Shown here one piece after another: positions 33,390 through 44,903 of a DNA stretch of 64,000 bases (its first letter is position 1; every line of letters begins with the position of its first letter). Source of the DNA: Rugalucina vietnamica. Its lineage: Eukaryota > Mollusca > Bivalvia > Lucinida > Lucinidae. The notes under the pieces are model-generated. The model ran no database searches. It was not told the origin of the DNA and saw only the letters and a program-made list of their open reading frames with translations. The position numbers were made by a program, and so were the translations under genes. The stretch is from NCBI GenBank assembly GCA_964017185.1, contig OZ024878.1:1084501-1148500 (forward strand). Direction: 5' to 3'.

Positions 33390-34562
33390 CAAGAGCACCG
33401 TAAGTCCATAATTAAATACGCTACATAATAGTTCTAAGCGCTATAAGGAATGTCGTTTATCCGTATTACGCTGCGTACCGGGTGCCGTAAGTCCTCACAA
33501 TGATGTGTAACATGAGTACCGTAAGTCCTCAGAATGCTGCTAAAACGGGAGCGTCGTAGGTCCTCAGAGTGCTGCGTAACAGAAGTGCCGTAAGTTCATA
33601 TTACGCTGCGCAACGAGAGTGCTGTAAATCCTCAAAATGCTGCGTAACGGGAGTTCGTAAGTCCTCAGAATGCTGCGTAACGGGAGTGCCGTGAGTCATC
33701 AGAATGATGCGTAACGAGAGTGCTGTAAATCCATATTACGCTGCGAAACGGGAGCGCCGTTTGTTCTCAGAATGCTGCATAACGGGAGTGCCGTAAGTCC
33801 ATATCACGCTGCGTAATGGGAGTGCCGTAAGTCATCAGAATGCTGTTGAACTGGACTGCCGTTAGTCCTCAGAATACTGCGAAACGGGAGCACCGTAAGT
33901 GTTCAGAACGCTGCGTAACGTGAACACCGTAAGTCTATATTACGCTGGTTAACTGGAGTTTCGTAAGACCTCAGAATGCTGCGTAACGGGAGTGCCGTAA
34001 GTCCACATTACGCCGCCTAACTGGAGTGCAAGAGTTCCACCGAATGCTGCGTAACGATAATCCGTAAGTCTATATTACGCTGGTTAACTGGAGTGCCGTA
34101 AGTCCTCAGAATACTGCGAAACGGGAGCACCGTAAGTGTTCAGAACGCTGCGTAACGTGAACACCGTAAATTTATATTACGCTGGTTAACAGGAGTTTCG
34201 TAAGTCCTCAGGATGCTGCGTAACGGGAGTGCCGTAAGTCCACATTACGCCGCCTAACTGGAGTGCAAGAGGTCCTCCGATTGCTGCGCAACGGGAGTGC
34301 CGTAAGTCCTATTTACTTCCGTAATGGGAGTGCAGTAAGTCATCAGAATGATGCGTAACGCAAGTGCCATAAGTCCTCAGAAAGCTGCGTAATTGGAGCG
34401 CCGTTAGCCCTCAGAAAATGCGTAACGGGAGCACCGTAAGCACTCAGAACGCTGCAAAGCGGGAGTGCCTAAGTAAACATTACGGTGCATAATCAGAACA
34501 CCGTAAGTTTACGATACAATGCGTAATGGGGGCAGCGTACAGAATGTTGCATACTGGGAGTT
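33390..34562 (+). repeat. 34-bp minisatellite, about 34 copies, with 7-unit higher order
   Basis: The unit is built from GTAACGGGAGTGCCGTAAGT followed by either CCTCAGAATGCTGC or CCATATTACGCTGC, so two types alternate irregularly. A block starting AGAATACTGCGAAACGGGAG occurs at 33871 and again at 34108. The 237-bp spacing equals seven units, so a higher-order duplication has occurred. CpG content is high for the region. It is not a CRISPR array, because there are no unique spacers. Confidence 0.85.
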
Positions 34563-34623
34563 TCGTTTGTCCAAAATCATTCAATTCAAGCAGAGCTTTA
34601 TGAACGGCTTTCTTTTTCTGAAT

Positions 34624-34667
34624 CTTTTTTCTGATTGCGCCTTTTCCTGATCTTTGCCTACTTGTAC
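34624..34667 (+). mobile_element. 44-bp PLE 3'-end fragment
   Basis: TTTTTTCTGATTGCGCCTTT through TTTGCCTACTTGTACC is the extreme 3' end of the PLE family and nothing more. This is the extreme 5'-truncation expected of aborted reverse transcription. Confidence 0.75.
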
Positions 34668-35230
34668 CTTCTCGTATGCAAGCAGATTTTCAATATTACG
34701 GATCCAGCTTCAATGTTTCGATTGCCTAATGGCATTAACACCGTATACAAAATGCAGTTCACGTCAAATTTTTGATTGGCCCCCGTTGTGGAATGGCGCG
34801 AAAATGGTAGCCTCTGATGTGTAAATTAGTCCCCGTGGTGGAAATCAGCCCTCGATCAGGGACCAACCCCGGATCTGAGTCCTACATATATAAACCATCT
34901 TTTTTTTTTCCTGGAAATGCTACATTAGATCGAAATACTTTACTTTTCCTATAGGGAAGGTTCCAAGTTAGACGAAAGGTAACAGTAAGTGCACTTGGTG
35001 TGCACGACAAAGTCCACTTTACTTGCAATGTTTGATAGTGACAAATAATGGATACCCCTATGAACCCCGCTTTTATATGGTAAAGCTAAATACTGATTAG
35101 TGGCCATATGCCAATATTCAAATGTTTTGTGCAAACGGAAACAAGGGTTAGAGAAGACCGAGACGAGAAGTTGCTTACGGTTTAGAGAAATAAAAAGCCA
35201 AGTTGCAATACGATAGCATCTTCTATAATT
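34668..35230. other. Low-copy DNA, no gene recognised
   Basis: Contains one partial unit of the repeat seen at 35470-35751 (TACCCCTATGAACCCCGCTT near 35053). The 108-codon minus-strand frame at 34949-35275 runs into MITE sequence and has no recognisable domain. Confidence 0.45.
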
Positions 35231-35451
35231 GAGCCTGTGCATGAGAAAATCAACAATTTGCATAGGCGAAAACAAAGACGCAGATCAGCTGTGCAGTAAC
35301 AGCACAGCTGATCAGCGTCTTTGTTTTCGCCACTCGACTAGTACAATTCCTCCTCTACTTAACTCCAAAATTTCAAGCTTCTAGCCTGCTTCTGTAGCTG
35401 TGTTGGACCTGGTCAGAAACCCTGAAGACAGGTTTTCTCGCGTCGCGTCTC
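35231..35451 (+). mobile_element. MITE family M, copy 3
   Basis: It starts GAGCCTGTGCATGAGAAAATC. The central palindrome around GCAGATCAGCTGTGCAGTAAC / GCACAGCTGATCAGCGTC is flanked by CGAAAACAAAG and CTTTGTTTTCG. The right end is GGTTTTCTCGCGTCGCGTCTC. Flanks AATT and ATAT give only a partial duplication. Confidence 0.75.
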
Positions 35452-35469
35452 ATATAACAATATAGAGTA

Positions 35470-35751
35470 CAGTCACGATATCTGAAGTGAGAGGGCAGTC
35501 AACCTCAATACAGTGGTGTCTGGACTGATAGAAATAATCTTGAATCGTATTGCATGTGGTATCATAAGACAATAAGTCCGTATAATGTATACACCTATCA
35601 ATCCCGCTTTTATATGGTAAGGCTTAAGCGTACAGTGGTATGGTCACGGTATCTGAAACGAGAGAGCAATCATACACTGGACTGACAGAAATAATCTTGA
35701 ATCGTATTGCATGTGGTATCATAAGGCAAGAAGTCTGTACAATGTATACCC
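35470..35751 (+). repeat. About 163-bp tandem unit interrupted by the PLE copy
   Basis: GGACTGATAGAAATAATCTT and TTGAATCGTATTGCATGTGG occur near 35521 and again near 35681. A third unit lies at 37022-37200, on the far side of the PLE insertion. Units include a CACGGTATCTGAA segment and GTATACCCCTAT. Confidence 0.7.
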
Positions 35752-36386
35752 CTATTTATCCACCTGAACTTCAGTTGAACAAAGCCAATATCTCAGATAC
35801 CGAAGCCCCCTTTTTAGATCTACATCTTTCTGTTGCAAATGGATTTGTTTCTTCTAAAATTTATGATAAGCGCGATGACTCTGATTTTGATTTTCCGTTT
35901 TTGGATGGTGACGTTCCTCGTCGTGCTTCTTATGGTGTATACATTTCGCAACTTATAAGGTTTGCTAGAGTCTGCAATCATGTTGCAGATTTCAACGCTC
36001 GAAATCAATGTTTAACGGCAAAACTTCTCCAACAGGGCTATCGGTATCATAAACTTCGAAAAACCTTTTCTAAATTTTATCGTAGACACTATGAATTGAT
36101 TTCCAAATATAATGTTGGGTTAAAGACGCTTTTAAGTGAGGGCCTTTCGGAACCTGAATTTTATGGTGGCTTGGTTTACAAATTTAAGAAACTTAAAAGA
36201 ATAAATGATTTTTCTTTTCAGTTCAGAAAAATCATAACACGTTACAGACGTATAGGTTATAACTTAAATCGTATGCGACAGTCTGCATGCTTAGTTTTTA
36301 ACCCAATCATGGTTGATAACTATGCTGCCTTCTTTAATTGCACGCCGGTGGGTCGGGCGTCAGACTCTATGGTGGCCCCGACTTAA
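35752..36386 (+). pseudogene. PLE-type RT C-terminal region
   Basis: The open frame (codons from about residue 38 of the 248-codon frame starting 35640) starts at PPELQLNKANISDTEAPFLD. It continues through YGVYISQLIRFARVCNHV, NARNQCLTAKLLQQGYRYHK, KFYRRHYELISKYNVGLKTL and SEPEFYGGLVYKFKK to a TAA near GRASDSMVAPT. It lacks fingers, palm motif A and YLDD, so it cannot be active. The first 37 codons come from the tandem repeat and are not part of the protein. It is the best-kept C-terminus of the family here. Confidence 0.75.
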
Positions 36387-37021
36387 AGCTGCTCATTTTA
36401 GTTGGTTGAGGCCGGAGCTTCTTGTCTGTTGCTTGGCCCACCGGGGTCCAACTGGTATTTTTCTTTTGCTCCGGAGTTAGTAGGTTATTCGGCGCCCAGG
36501 GATTTCCATCGTCGGGCAGCTTACTCAATCTGTGAGTCCTGTTTTTTTATTCATCAGGATGTTTATCATGATTTATTTGTTTGTTCTTGATGATTCATTG
36601 ACTAGTTAGAGATTCACCACAAGGACCGAAAAACTAACTAAATGTTATGAACCACTGCAGAAGCTGAGGGTGAGGTTAGGTACCTGTAAAACCGGTTTAA
36701 GCTCGCCAGTAATTTTGTGTTACTGATCGTTCCAAGTCGATATTTCTGTGGTGGTTCTTTTTGTTTTATGTCTTGGTGTTTAAATTTTTTTGTGCTGTTG
36801 GCGCCTTATGTATGTTTTCATATTTTTAGTTAAGTTAAGGTATTTTTAGTTAAGTTAAGGTAACTGAGTGTCCACCTATTGGGAAAATAGCTGCTCATTC
36901 GGCGCACGATATGTTTCATGGTATAAGTACCTGATTGTTAGTTTGTTTTTTCCCACCTCGGTTTTTGGAGTGGGAAACTTCTTCTGATTGCGCCTTTTCC
37001 TGATCTTTGCCTACTTGTACC
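35752..37021 (+). mobile_element. PLE-type element, 5'-truncated copy
   Basis: It begins in the middle of the RT gene (after YLDD) and runs through the RT C-terminus and a 635-bp 3' UTR to CTTTGCCTACTTGTACC. CTAT precedes it (35748-35751) and follows it (37022-37025), and the tandem unit it entered reads ..TACCCCTATGA.. elsewhere. This supports a real insertion with a short duplication. The 3' UTR contains a small local duplication of TATTTTTAGTTAAGTTAAGG. Confidence 0.8.
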
Positions 37022-37080
37022 CTATGAGCCTAGCTTTTATATGGTAAGGCTAAAGCATACAGTGGTATGGTCACGGTATC

Positions 37081-37132
<52 letters not shown>

Positions 37133-37913
37133 AATCAACCTCAATCCTCAATACAGTGGACTGACAAATATAATCTTGAATCGCATTGCATGTGATTTTC
37201 TCTACAGACAAGAGACAGCCGGAGTGCTTCTTAGTGTAAAATAACATTTTTACGGAAAAGCCAAGAAAATAATATAAAATAATTTATTAGTGAAAGAAAG
37301 AACAATAGAACGAAATAAGAAAAAACTGAAAGAAACCGAACTGGTATATCAATAAAGTAAAGGATCAACACAATAGATGACCTCTTTTTGTCTGTTCTGT
37401 CTGTCACTATGGTGAATTCGTCACTTTTGTATTTGGTTAATGCCGTATGACAACCTCGTTTGGGAAAGACGTCCATGAAAAGTATACCCACTTGAACCCC
37501 ACTTTTATAAAGCAAAACTGTGATATGCAGGGGTATACCTATTTTTCTTATTTTTGCTCCAAAACATAGATTGTGGGTACACGTTAGAACCGCCTCGTGT
37601 GTTTTGAGCAAAATATGAAAAATATCATTTTTATTTATGAAATTTTCATTTTTTACAGCTGAAACAATTCTCTGTATATTGCATGGGCAAGTTTTCCTAA
37701 TGCAACCTCGTTTGGGAAAGACCTAGTCATCATCCATTTCTGCATTGTCGCCCAAGGTATGTCAGGTATCGCTTTAGCACTGACATGTCGATTTTCGCGT
37801 TTTGCAACTTGGATTGGCCGCCATCGCGATCATTGTTTCCGCAATATTGAGACTTCTTGGCATGCACAGCCTTCCATGCCTAAATTCACGAACTAAAGGT
37901 AGGGCATATATAT
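37022..37913. other. Third tandem unit, GA microsatellite and a dispersed block
   Basis: The 163-bp unit continues to about 37200 and contains a (GA)n tract (37086-37131). 37380-37720 resembles parts of the triplicated block (GTATACCTATTTTTCTTATT, GTTAGAACCGCC, TTGCATGGGCAAGTTTTC). No gene; the 126-codon minus-strand frame at 37231-37611 has no recognisable domain. Confidence 0.5.
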
Positions 37914-38497
37914 AGTCAGACATAAGTTAAGCATCACCTTAACACCCTGTGTCATAACTTTTTTTAATATGTGACATATCTTCACCGTGTATGTTTTGAA
38001 ACTGGGCGTGATGATTTAGGAGTAAACAGGTATTTAGCAACTGCCAATGCCATGTAAACATTTGTCGTACAGACCGGATGCATAACCCTACCCTCCATGA
38101 ATTCATGGACCCGCTATGCACAATGTAGAGTGCTTTATGATCTAACTGCAACCTCGATACCCCTTTGAATATGTTCCAGAATTAACTAGACGAACTATTT
38201 GAATTTTGACATTTTTGACATTTGATAAATCAATGATAACTGACAACACATTTTGATACCCTTTAAAGCAAATGACTATGTAAACATGCCCTGAAATAGC
38301 CCATGAATTTAAAATGTTCAAATCGTCAAAAAAGTGTAAAATGTTAATGCCATTTTGTTACAATGTCAAATCCATCCTAACCACCACGAAAATGCGAACT
38401 GATACCTCTGATATCAAAAGTTATAAAAGATTCAGGAATGACATGGTACATAGTAAAAACTTAAAGCTTACAAAACAAGTGAAAACAAGTAGCCCAA

Positions 38498-38649
38498 GGG
38501 CAATGATCGCTCACCTGAGAGTTAACAAGTACAGTCACTGGACAAAGTGAATTTTTTTCTTCTTTTTTTACCCTAAATGGGTATGACGGCCATCTTGGTA
38601 ATGTTTCATCCTTCAGGTCTATGGCTGCAATAGTTACCATAGTATCATT
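38498..38649 (-). repeat. Second, truncated family A terminus
   Basis: GATCGCTCACCTGAGAGTTAAC (38508 onward) is the reversed CAGGTGAGC end of family A. It is followed by a short core remnant (GGGTATGACGGCCATCTTGG) before the next element's own terminus at about 38650. Confidence 0.55.
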
Positions 38650-40668
38650 GGTCCTGTAAACGCTTACCTGAGACCTAGTTGTCACTTTTCTCCATGTTTC
38701 CATGTTTGCCTATGTTTCCAAAATTGACCTTGACTTAAATTAATCACATACCTTCATCTATTCTATTAGTTGTTTGCATCTACCACTTTTCAGGTCTCAG
38801 GCTGCATTTAGTTTACAAAATATCCATTGCTTTCACTTTTTCCCATGTAAAAACCTATGTTTCCATTATTGACCTTGCCGTAAAATAGGTCAAGGTCATC
38901 CGAGGGTCATCATTTTATCAAACTATGATGGACTGGAGTCCCCAATGCTACATACCAAGTTTCGTGAAAATCGGCCTGCCGGTTCTGGAGAAGAAGATTT
39001 TTGAGTGGTTTTTACCATATATGGGCGTGGCGGCGTTCTTGGTCATGTGACCTTGATTTTGGGATCAAACTTTCGTTACCCCTATCCAGGGATGTTCCAC
39101 ATAAAATTTCAGTTTGATTGGCCATGCGGTTTCAGAGAAGAAGATCTTTGAAAAGTGTGTATAGATGACAGATCGGCCAAGGTCAAGAGATAACCTTGAC
39201 CTAGAGATAACCTTGACCTAAATTAATCACATACATTCATTAGTTGAATCTAGCACTTTTCTGGTCTCAGGCTGCAATAGTTTTCAAAAATCCATATTTT
39301 TCACTTTTTCCCATGTAAAAGCCTATGTTTCCAAAATTGACCTCGACGTAAAATAGGTCAAGGTCATCCTAGGGTCATTATCTGATCAAACTACAATGGG
39401 CTGGAGTCCAAAATGCTACATACCAAGTTTCGTGAAAATCGGCCTGCCCGTTCTGGAGAAGAAGATTTTTGAGTGGTTTTTACCATATATGGGCATGGCG
39501 GCCATTTTGGTTATGTGACCCAGATTTCGCGATCAAATTTTCGTCCCCACTACCCAGGGATGCTCCACATAAAATTTCACTTTGATTAGCCAAGCGGTTT
39601 CAGAGAAGAAGATCTTTGAAAAGTGTGTATGGATGACAGACCCTGCAAGGTCAAGAGATGACCTTGGCCTAAATTAATCATACACCTTCATCTACTCCAT
39701 TAGTTGTTTGCATCTACCACTTTTCAGGTCTCAGGCTGCAATAGTTTTCAAAAAATTGCAATTTTCCGCTGTTCGTCTTATAAGCCAATGGAGAATTTAA
39801 GTTGCCGTAGCAACCAAAGTAGTGGGACAAGGACAATAAAAAACACAAACTTTGTAGAGGCTAATATCATAAGCATGTATGCAAAGTTTCAGCTTCATCC
39901 GTCTTACAGCTTCTGAGAAGAAAATTTTTGAATATTTTTTCGAAAATTTACCCTTTACGTTGCTATAGCAACCAAACGAATAAAGCGATTTCGACAAAAG
40001 TTGCCTAAAACGGGGAGGACTACTCAACAAACATTTATGTAAAAACAAAATTTCAATATCCTCAATGAAACGGCAGAAATTGCCATTTTCCACTTTTTGC
40101 CTTATAAGCCAATGGAAACTTCAAGTTACCACAGCAACCAAAATAGTTGGACAAAGACAATGAAAAACACAAACATTGTACAGGCTAATGTTATAAGCAT
40201 GTATGCTAAATTTCAGCTTCATCCCCCATACGGCTTCTGAGAAGAAGATTTTTGAATATTTTTTTTTTCGAAAATTTACCCTTTATGTTGCTATAGCAAC
40301 AAAACGAATAAAGTGATTTTTACAAAAAGTTGCCTTAAATGTGAAGGACTACTCAATAAACAGTTATGTAAAAACAAAATTCAAATATCCCCAGCCTGAC
40401 AACGGAAAATGCCAATTTCCACTTTTTCTCCATACAAGTCAATGGAAACTTCAAGTTGCCATAGCAACCAGAGTACTTATCCGATCGAAAAAGAAAATAC
40501 AAATATTCGTTCCCCCACCTGTAGATACTATATGTGAAATATGAAAAGATTCGGCCTGGCAGCTTCAGAGAAGAAGTCGTTTGAAAATGTTGACGACGGA
40601 CGACGCACGGACGCCGGCTCGACCACTATACTGTAAGCTCACCTGTGAGCCTTCGGCTCAGGTGAGCT
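38650..40668 (-). repeat. Chimeric hairpin-capped element with two core types
   Basis: Its reversed right end (ATTGGTCCTGTAAACGCTTA, about 38648) is followed by about 2.5 family A units (38720-39750). About 2.6 units of a different repeat follow, with TAAGCCAATGGA-type anchors at 39781, 40104 and 40434 (periods 323 and 330). Each of these has a TTGCYRTAGCAACCAAA motif. An ACGG-like tract and the family A hairpin cap (40636-40668) close it. Two unrelated tandem cores therefore share one set of termini. Confidence 0.75.
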
Positions 40669-41190
40669 AAAAATTGGATTGCTATTCCTGTAACTTCCAA
40701 AATATATTGAGTATAACAAAATGCCTGTTGTATCTTGTCTATTTTCAACTCTAGTTTATTTTCGAGCTTATACAAATTCAAATCGAATAGATATTGATGA
40801 ATTATACAATAACTAAGGGCATACCCCCAAAATAGGGGTTAGTGTATAAATGGCCCCATAGAATCGAAGCGATTGGGGCAAATATCATTCTTACGGTTCT
40901 AACAGATCAAAAAAAGACACTGGTAAAATGTGGTCAAAGAATGATTGTTGTTATGAAGTAATTGTTACCTGAAAGCCGTCTCCAGAATTATGTTAGGGTG
41001 ATGCTTAACTTATGTCTGACTGTATATTATATACATACATAGATAAAAGAATCACCTAATAAAAGATTTTATTGAAATGTTCGATAAGTTGTCGCCTAAT
41101 CTCGTGAACATGGGGTTATACAATAGTTCAAGGCGTGTATAGTGCTAGAGATATACGTTAGGAAAACATGTCCGTGAAAAGTATACCCTT

Positions 41191-41374
41191 CATAGTTTTA
41201 GTTAAGTTAAGGTAACTGAGTGGCCACCTATCGGGAATATAGCTGCTCATTCGGCTTACGATATGTTTCATGGTATGAGTGCCTGATTGTTAGTTTGGTT
41301 TTTTCCCACCTAGGTTTTTGGAGTGGGAATATTTTTCTGATTGCGCATTTTCCTGATCTTTGCCTACTTGTACC
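41191..41374 (+). mobile_element. 184-bp PLE 3'-end fragment
   Basis: It starts CATAGTTTTAGTTAAGTTAA and ends TTTGCCTACTTGTACC. CTT occurs at the left junction (GTATACCCTT) and the right (CTTGAACCC). The undisturbed target is seen at about 37470 (GTATACCCACTTGAACC). Confidence 0.7.
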
Positions 41375-42500
41375 CTTGAACCCGCCATTTTTATGGAAAA
41401 AGTAGGGTTTTCAGGGGTATACCTATTTTTCTTATTTTTGCTCCAAAACATACATTGTTGGTACTCGTTAGAACCGCCTTGCCGAGGAAAAGAAAAATAG
41501 CAGCAATTTTCTACTGAAAATTTTCATTTTTTTACATGTGAAAAAAATCTGTATATTGCATGGGCAAGTTTTCGTAATATGCACTGTAGATGGCCTCGTC
41601 GAATCTCGAGAGGATATGCATTTCCGGTGATTTCAACTTCAAAATGGAGAGTAATTGGAGATAAAACATTAAAAGTCAAAATCCATGTACCCTTTATTAC
41701 ATAACGCACAAAAGAGCAGAATTAATAATGTTTTTATATACAACATTTATCACAAGGGTCATCCAATAAGTTTTGACAATTATCCATCTATGTTTTTGGG
41801 TTTCTTTTAGTTGAACATCCCATTCAAGATTATTTCAGCTCATATGAGACGGGCCAATCAGAGTAGGTGGGTCCAAAACGGGAGAACTCCGAGAAACCAC
41901 CTGACACACCCACAAGCAGAACTTGTGACCAGAGCGGGGCTCGAACCCACACCAGAAAAAGCGGTAAGATGATCGAATGTCTAAGTACGGTAATAAATTA
42001 CAAGCGCTCTTAACCACTCGGCCACGGGGGCCGCCATTTATTGATTTGTTTGCTAACAAAATGCGATCCTAGGTAGTGCCTCACTATTGAAATTTATCAC
42101 GATTTGATCTGATGTTGGAACACGGTACAACTATCATTGAAAGCAACTTTGAATAATAGATTTAGTTGAGCGAGATCTTTGAACAAACTGGACAACCCTC
42201 GTAAGTGTCGAAAATAAGCATGATCGTTACAGTTTGTTCCATCAGGAAAACTTGTCCTTGCAATATGCATCCCCTTGCATCACAGTTTTTATATAGTGAA
42301 ACTGGGGTTTACAAGTTTTCTTATCTTTTATCCAAACACATAGCTTGTACTCATTAGAGCCGCATCGCCAAGGCGATTCAAATGTGTACCCACGATCAAT
42401 GTTTTATAGAAAAATGTTAAAAGTATCCTTTTTTCCAATTTTATTTTTATAGTTTAAAAAGCTTTGTATGTTGCATAGGCAAGTTATCGTGATGAAAAGT
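41375..42500. repeat. Triplicated block, copy 1
   Basis: It shares with 53221-54682 and 54727-55900 an ordered set of motifs: GGGGTATACCTATTTTTCTT, TCGAGAGGATATGCAT, ACCCTTTATTACATAACGCA, AAGTTTTGACAATTATCCAT, GCGATCCTAGGT and TGAAATTTATCACGATTTG. A SINE lies inside at 41794-42042. Confidence 0.7.
41794..42042 (-). mobile_element. tRNA-derived SINE (GGCCGAGTGG head), copy 1
   Basis: The minus-strand head is GGCCCCCGTGGCCGAGTGGT (A box TGGCCGAGTGG, 42014-42024) with B box GGTTCGAGCCC (41937-41947). The larger gap between boxes, compared with a tRNA, is shared by copies 2 and 3. The body ends near GAACATCCCATTCAAG with an A/T-rich tail at about 41794. Confidence 0.7.
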
Positions 42501-44041
42501 AGAACATACACATTGTTTTATGTACAAGTAAATTGTCAAAACCAAAGAAAAACTAAAAATGATCATTAAAAATGATTTCTATAACAACAACAACACGAAT
42601 AAGACATTAAAATATAGAGTACTCGTATTACTTACTAACCAAAACGTTGTTAGGGATCAAACTTTTGTGGATGCTTTTTTGGGCCTATCAAATAAATCAA
42701 TCAAGTTTTGATTTATAAGGTGGACACGCATTTTTATTTCACTTATTTTTGCCACCAATTTTGAAATTATGTATCATCTGGCTTAAGAACAGCTATTCTT
42801 AAAGCCACACGACTCTTAAAATCAAAGTGATTACCTCCATAAGAACTGATTCCTCAAAAAGTTCAATTTTGCAAACCGTCAAAAAACATTGCGAATTTAC
42901 ACGTTAGTCTTCAAGATTCATCATTTCTAAGGTCAGCTAGCCAAAAAAGATTGGAAATTTTGCACGAGCAAACTTACACACTATCGTTTCTTACCACTTT
43001 CATTTTAAGGGAAGTCTGACTTAAAAGCATTGCCGTGTTGACTTAAATTTCTATCTTCAAGCGTGCAAAGCTTACAAAATGAACAACCTTGATGATAGAA
43101 ATGTCTCATTTTACCAGCATTCGATATGTTCTAGAAATTGCAAGGTAAATGTTTGATCCCTAACTTCATTTGTCCAGTAGAAAACGTATTCAAGTCCTTA
43201 ACAATGTCATAACTAAATATTACAATATCAATACTCATTTGAGCCATAGCACGAGCATTCATGCTGTATGCATTTCTATTTGTTCTCCTGACAAGCAAAT
43301 AACGTAGTGTTAAACTGTTAATGCTACTATTCCAAAGGATCCAAAATTTATATTTCATGCTTTGGGAAAGAATTCTTTCTCTTAAGGAATGTTTTTTTTT
43401 TTTATTTTGATAATTGTTCGTGTAATTGTCTTCTTTGATATTTTGAACCTCATTACAATCGTGTTCCTTATTCTGATCAAAAATATTGCGATGATATTAA
43501 AATGATATTTCGATGATATTACGATGATTTTTACTGTGCGATATTTTACAATTTTATTTATTTGTTTTATTGATTTGCATTGTGTTTAGTTAAGGTTGAA
43601 CGTCTTAGTCAGCAACGTTCAGAAATGTTGAAAAAAAAAAAAACGACGCTTCCATGGCATTTCAACCAGAACTATCAATGTTAATGTGTCTTGTTTGAGG
43701 ATACTACACGGCCGGACGTGCCGAGTGGGGATCGAATCTAGAACCTCTCGATTTTGAGGCCGATGCTCCACCACAAGCGTAATTAACGTAAAATATATAA
43801 GAATTAGTTGCGTTACATTGGTTTTAAGTATAACATGTGTTTACATGAATGGACTAAAAAAATCGCACAATGCTAAATATACAAGTAAAATGTCCTAATA
43901 AACAAAACCATGACAAAATACAAATGTTCTTGGTTATTGGTTACGATTTAGAATTTAAAACTTATTCACTTGTCAAAACCATAGTTGATTTTATGGCAAT
44001 ACACATTTGGTCCGTGGCACGAGATACACTTTGTACCTATG
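42501..44041. other. AT-rich DNA with a tRNA-like SINE remnant
   Basis: 43717-43780 on the minus strand reads like a tRNA head (B box GATTCGATCCC at 43728-43738, A-box-like TGGTGGAGCATCGG at 43760-43773), with no clear body. 43880-44040 contains TTCTTGGTTATTGGTTACGA, of which diverged relatives occur at about 57875, 58570 and 60355. No gene recognised. Confidence 0.45.
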
Positions 44042-44657
44042 ATGGCCCTGTAGTTAAACTGTAAGTGTAACAGATAGTTGTTAGTGATGGGAAAATATAT
44101 CAAACAGTGTTAGCAGTAAAACATGTATGTTTAAAACAATCAGTACATTATCATATTTACATGTTAGTATGTAAAATCACAAATAAAGTAACGTTTTTTA
44201 GCTAAATATTGAAAATATTGAAAATGTTGAAACTATTGATGAAACAAATTATATAATAATGTTATTTCTTATCAGCTGAACCTCATGTGAGAAAATGTTC
44301 TGATACTGTATGTATCGTGCCAGTTTGCTTAACTGTAGAGAAGAAAACAAAATTATATGTGGTCATCGCATTGCTCCGCTGCTGTGACTGGATATTTGTT
44401 GCTGTTTTTTGTTTGTTTGTGTGTGTGTGTTTTTTTTTTATGGCGACTTATTGGCCTCCATGATATCGCTATAATATTTATGCAAGCCGTGATTCACATG
44501 CAGTTGATGTTCTTTGACATGCATGCATCACTCTTTTAAAAATGATGCGATTTTCAAATCACATGACAAAAACATCTTGCTGATTGTTTTCCTGTGTCGT
44601 GACCAATCTGCTTGAATAGCATTTTAAGTGCAAACATTGAGACTGAAATGACCATTT

Positions 44658-44903
44658 GAGCCGCGACGTGAGAAAACCGGTCTTTGGGGTTTCTGACCAG
44701 GTCCGACATAAACCAAGCTGTGCAACTATAGAAGATGGCTAGAATCTTGAAATTTCAGATTTATGAAGAAGAGGAGTTGCTCTATCCGTGTAGCGAAAGA
44801 AAAAGCGCTGATGAGCTTCGCAGTAAATTCGCAGTAACTGCGAAGCTGATCTGCGGCTCTGTTTTCGCAAAGAAAATAATCCGTTTTTCTCATGATGCGG
44901 CTC
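44658..44903 (+). mobile_element. MITE family M, copy 4 (ancestral to the duplication)
   Basis: GAGCCGCGACGTGAGAAAAC at the left is matched by TTTTTCTCATGATGCGGCTC at the right. ATTT precedes it and CTTT follows, a mutated 4-bp duplication. The same insertion at the same place is present in the duplicate (62214-62459), so it predates the duplication. Confidence 0.8.

Larger units (their letters stand above)
37914..41021. mobile_element. 3.1-kb element with about 31-bp inverted ends
   Basis: AGTCAGACATAAGTTAAGCA followed by TCACC and TAACA at 37914-37943 is matched in reverse by TGTTAGGGTGATGCTTAAC.. TTATGTCTGACT at 40991-41021. TA-rich sequence flanks both ends, as for Tc1/mariner-type insertions. 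Most of the interior is a hairpin-capped repeat (38650-40668). The remaining arms encode no transposase I can see, so it is a non-autonomous or passenger-carrying element. Confidence 0.65.

Noticed and set aside
33390-34562. CRISPR-like array
   Set aside because: Units abut one another and no unique spacers lie between them; the setting is eukaryotic. It is a minisatellite. The same holds for 60571-61050.
38498-40668. Ordinary LTR or LINE element
   Set aside because: No coding capacity, LTRs or poly(A); the ends are hairpins shared with other cores.
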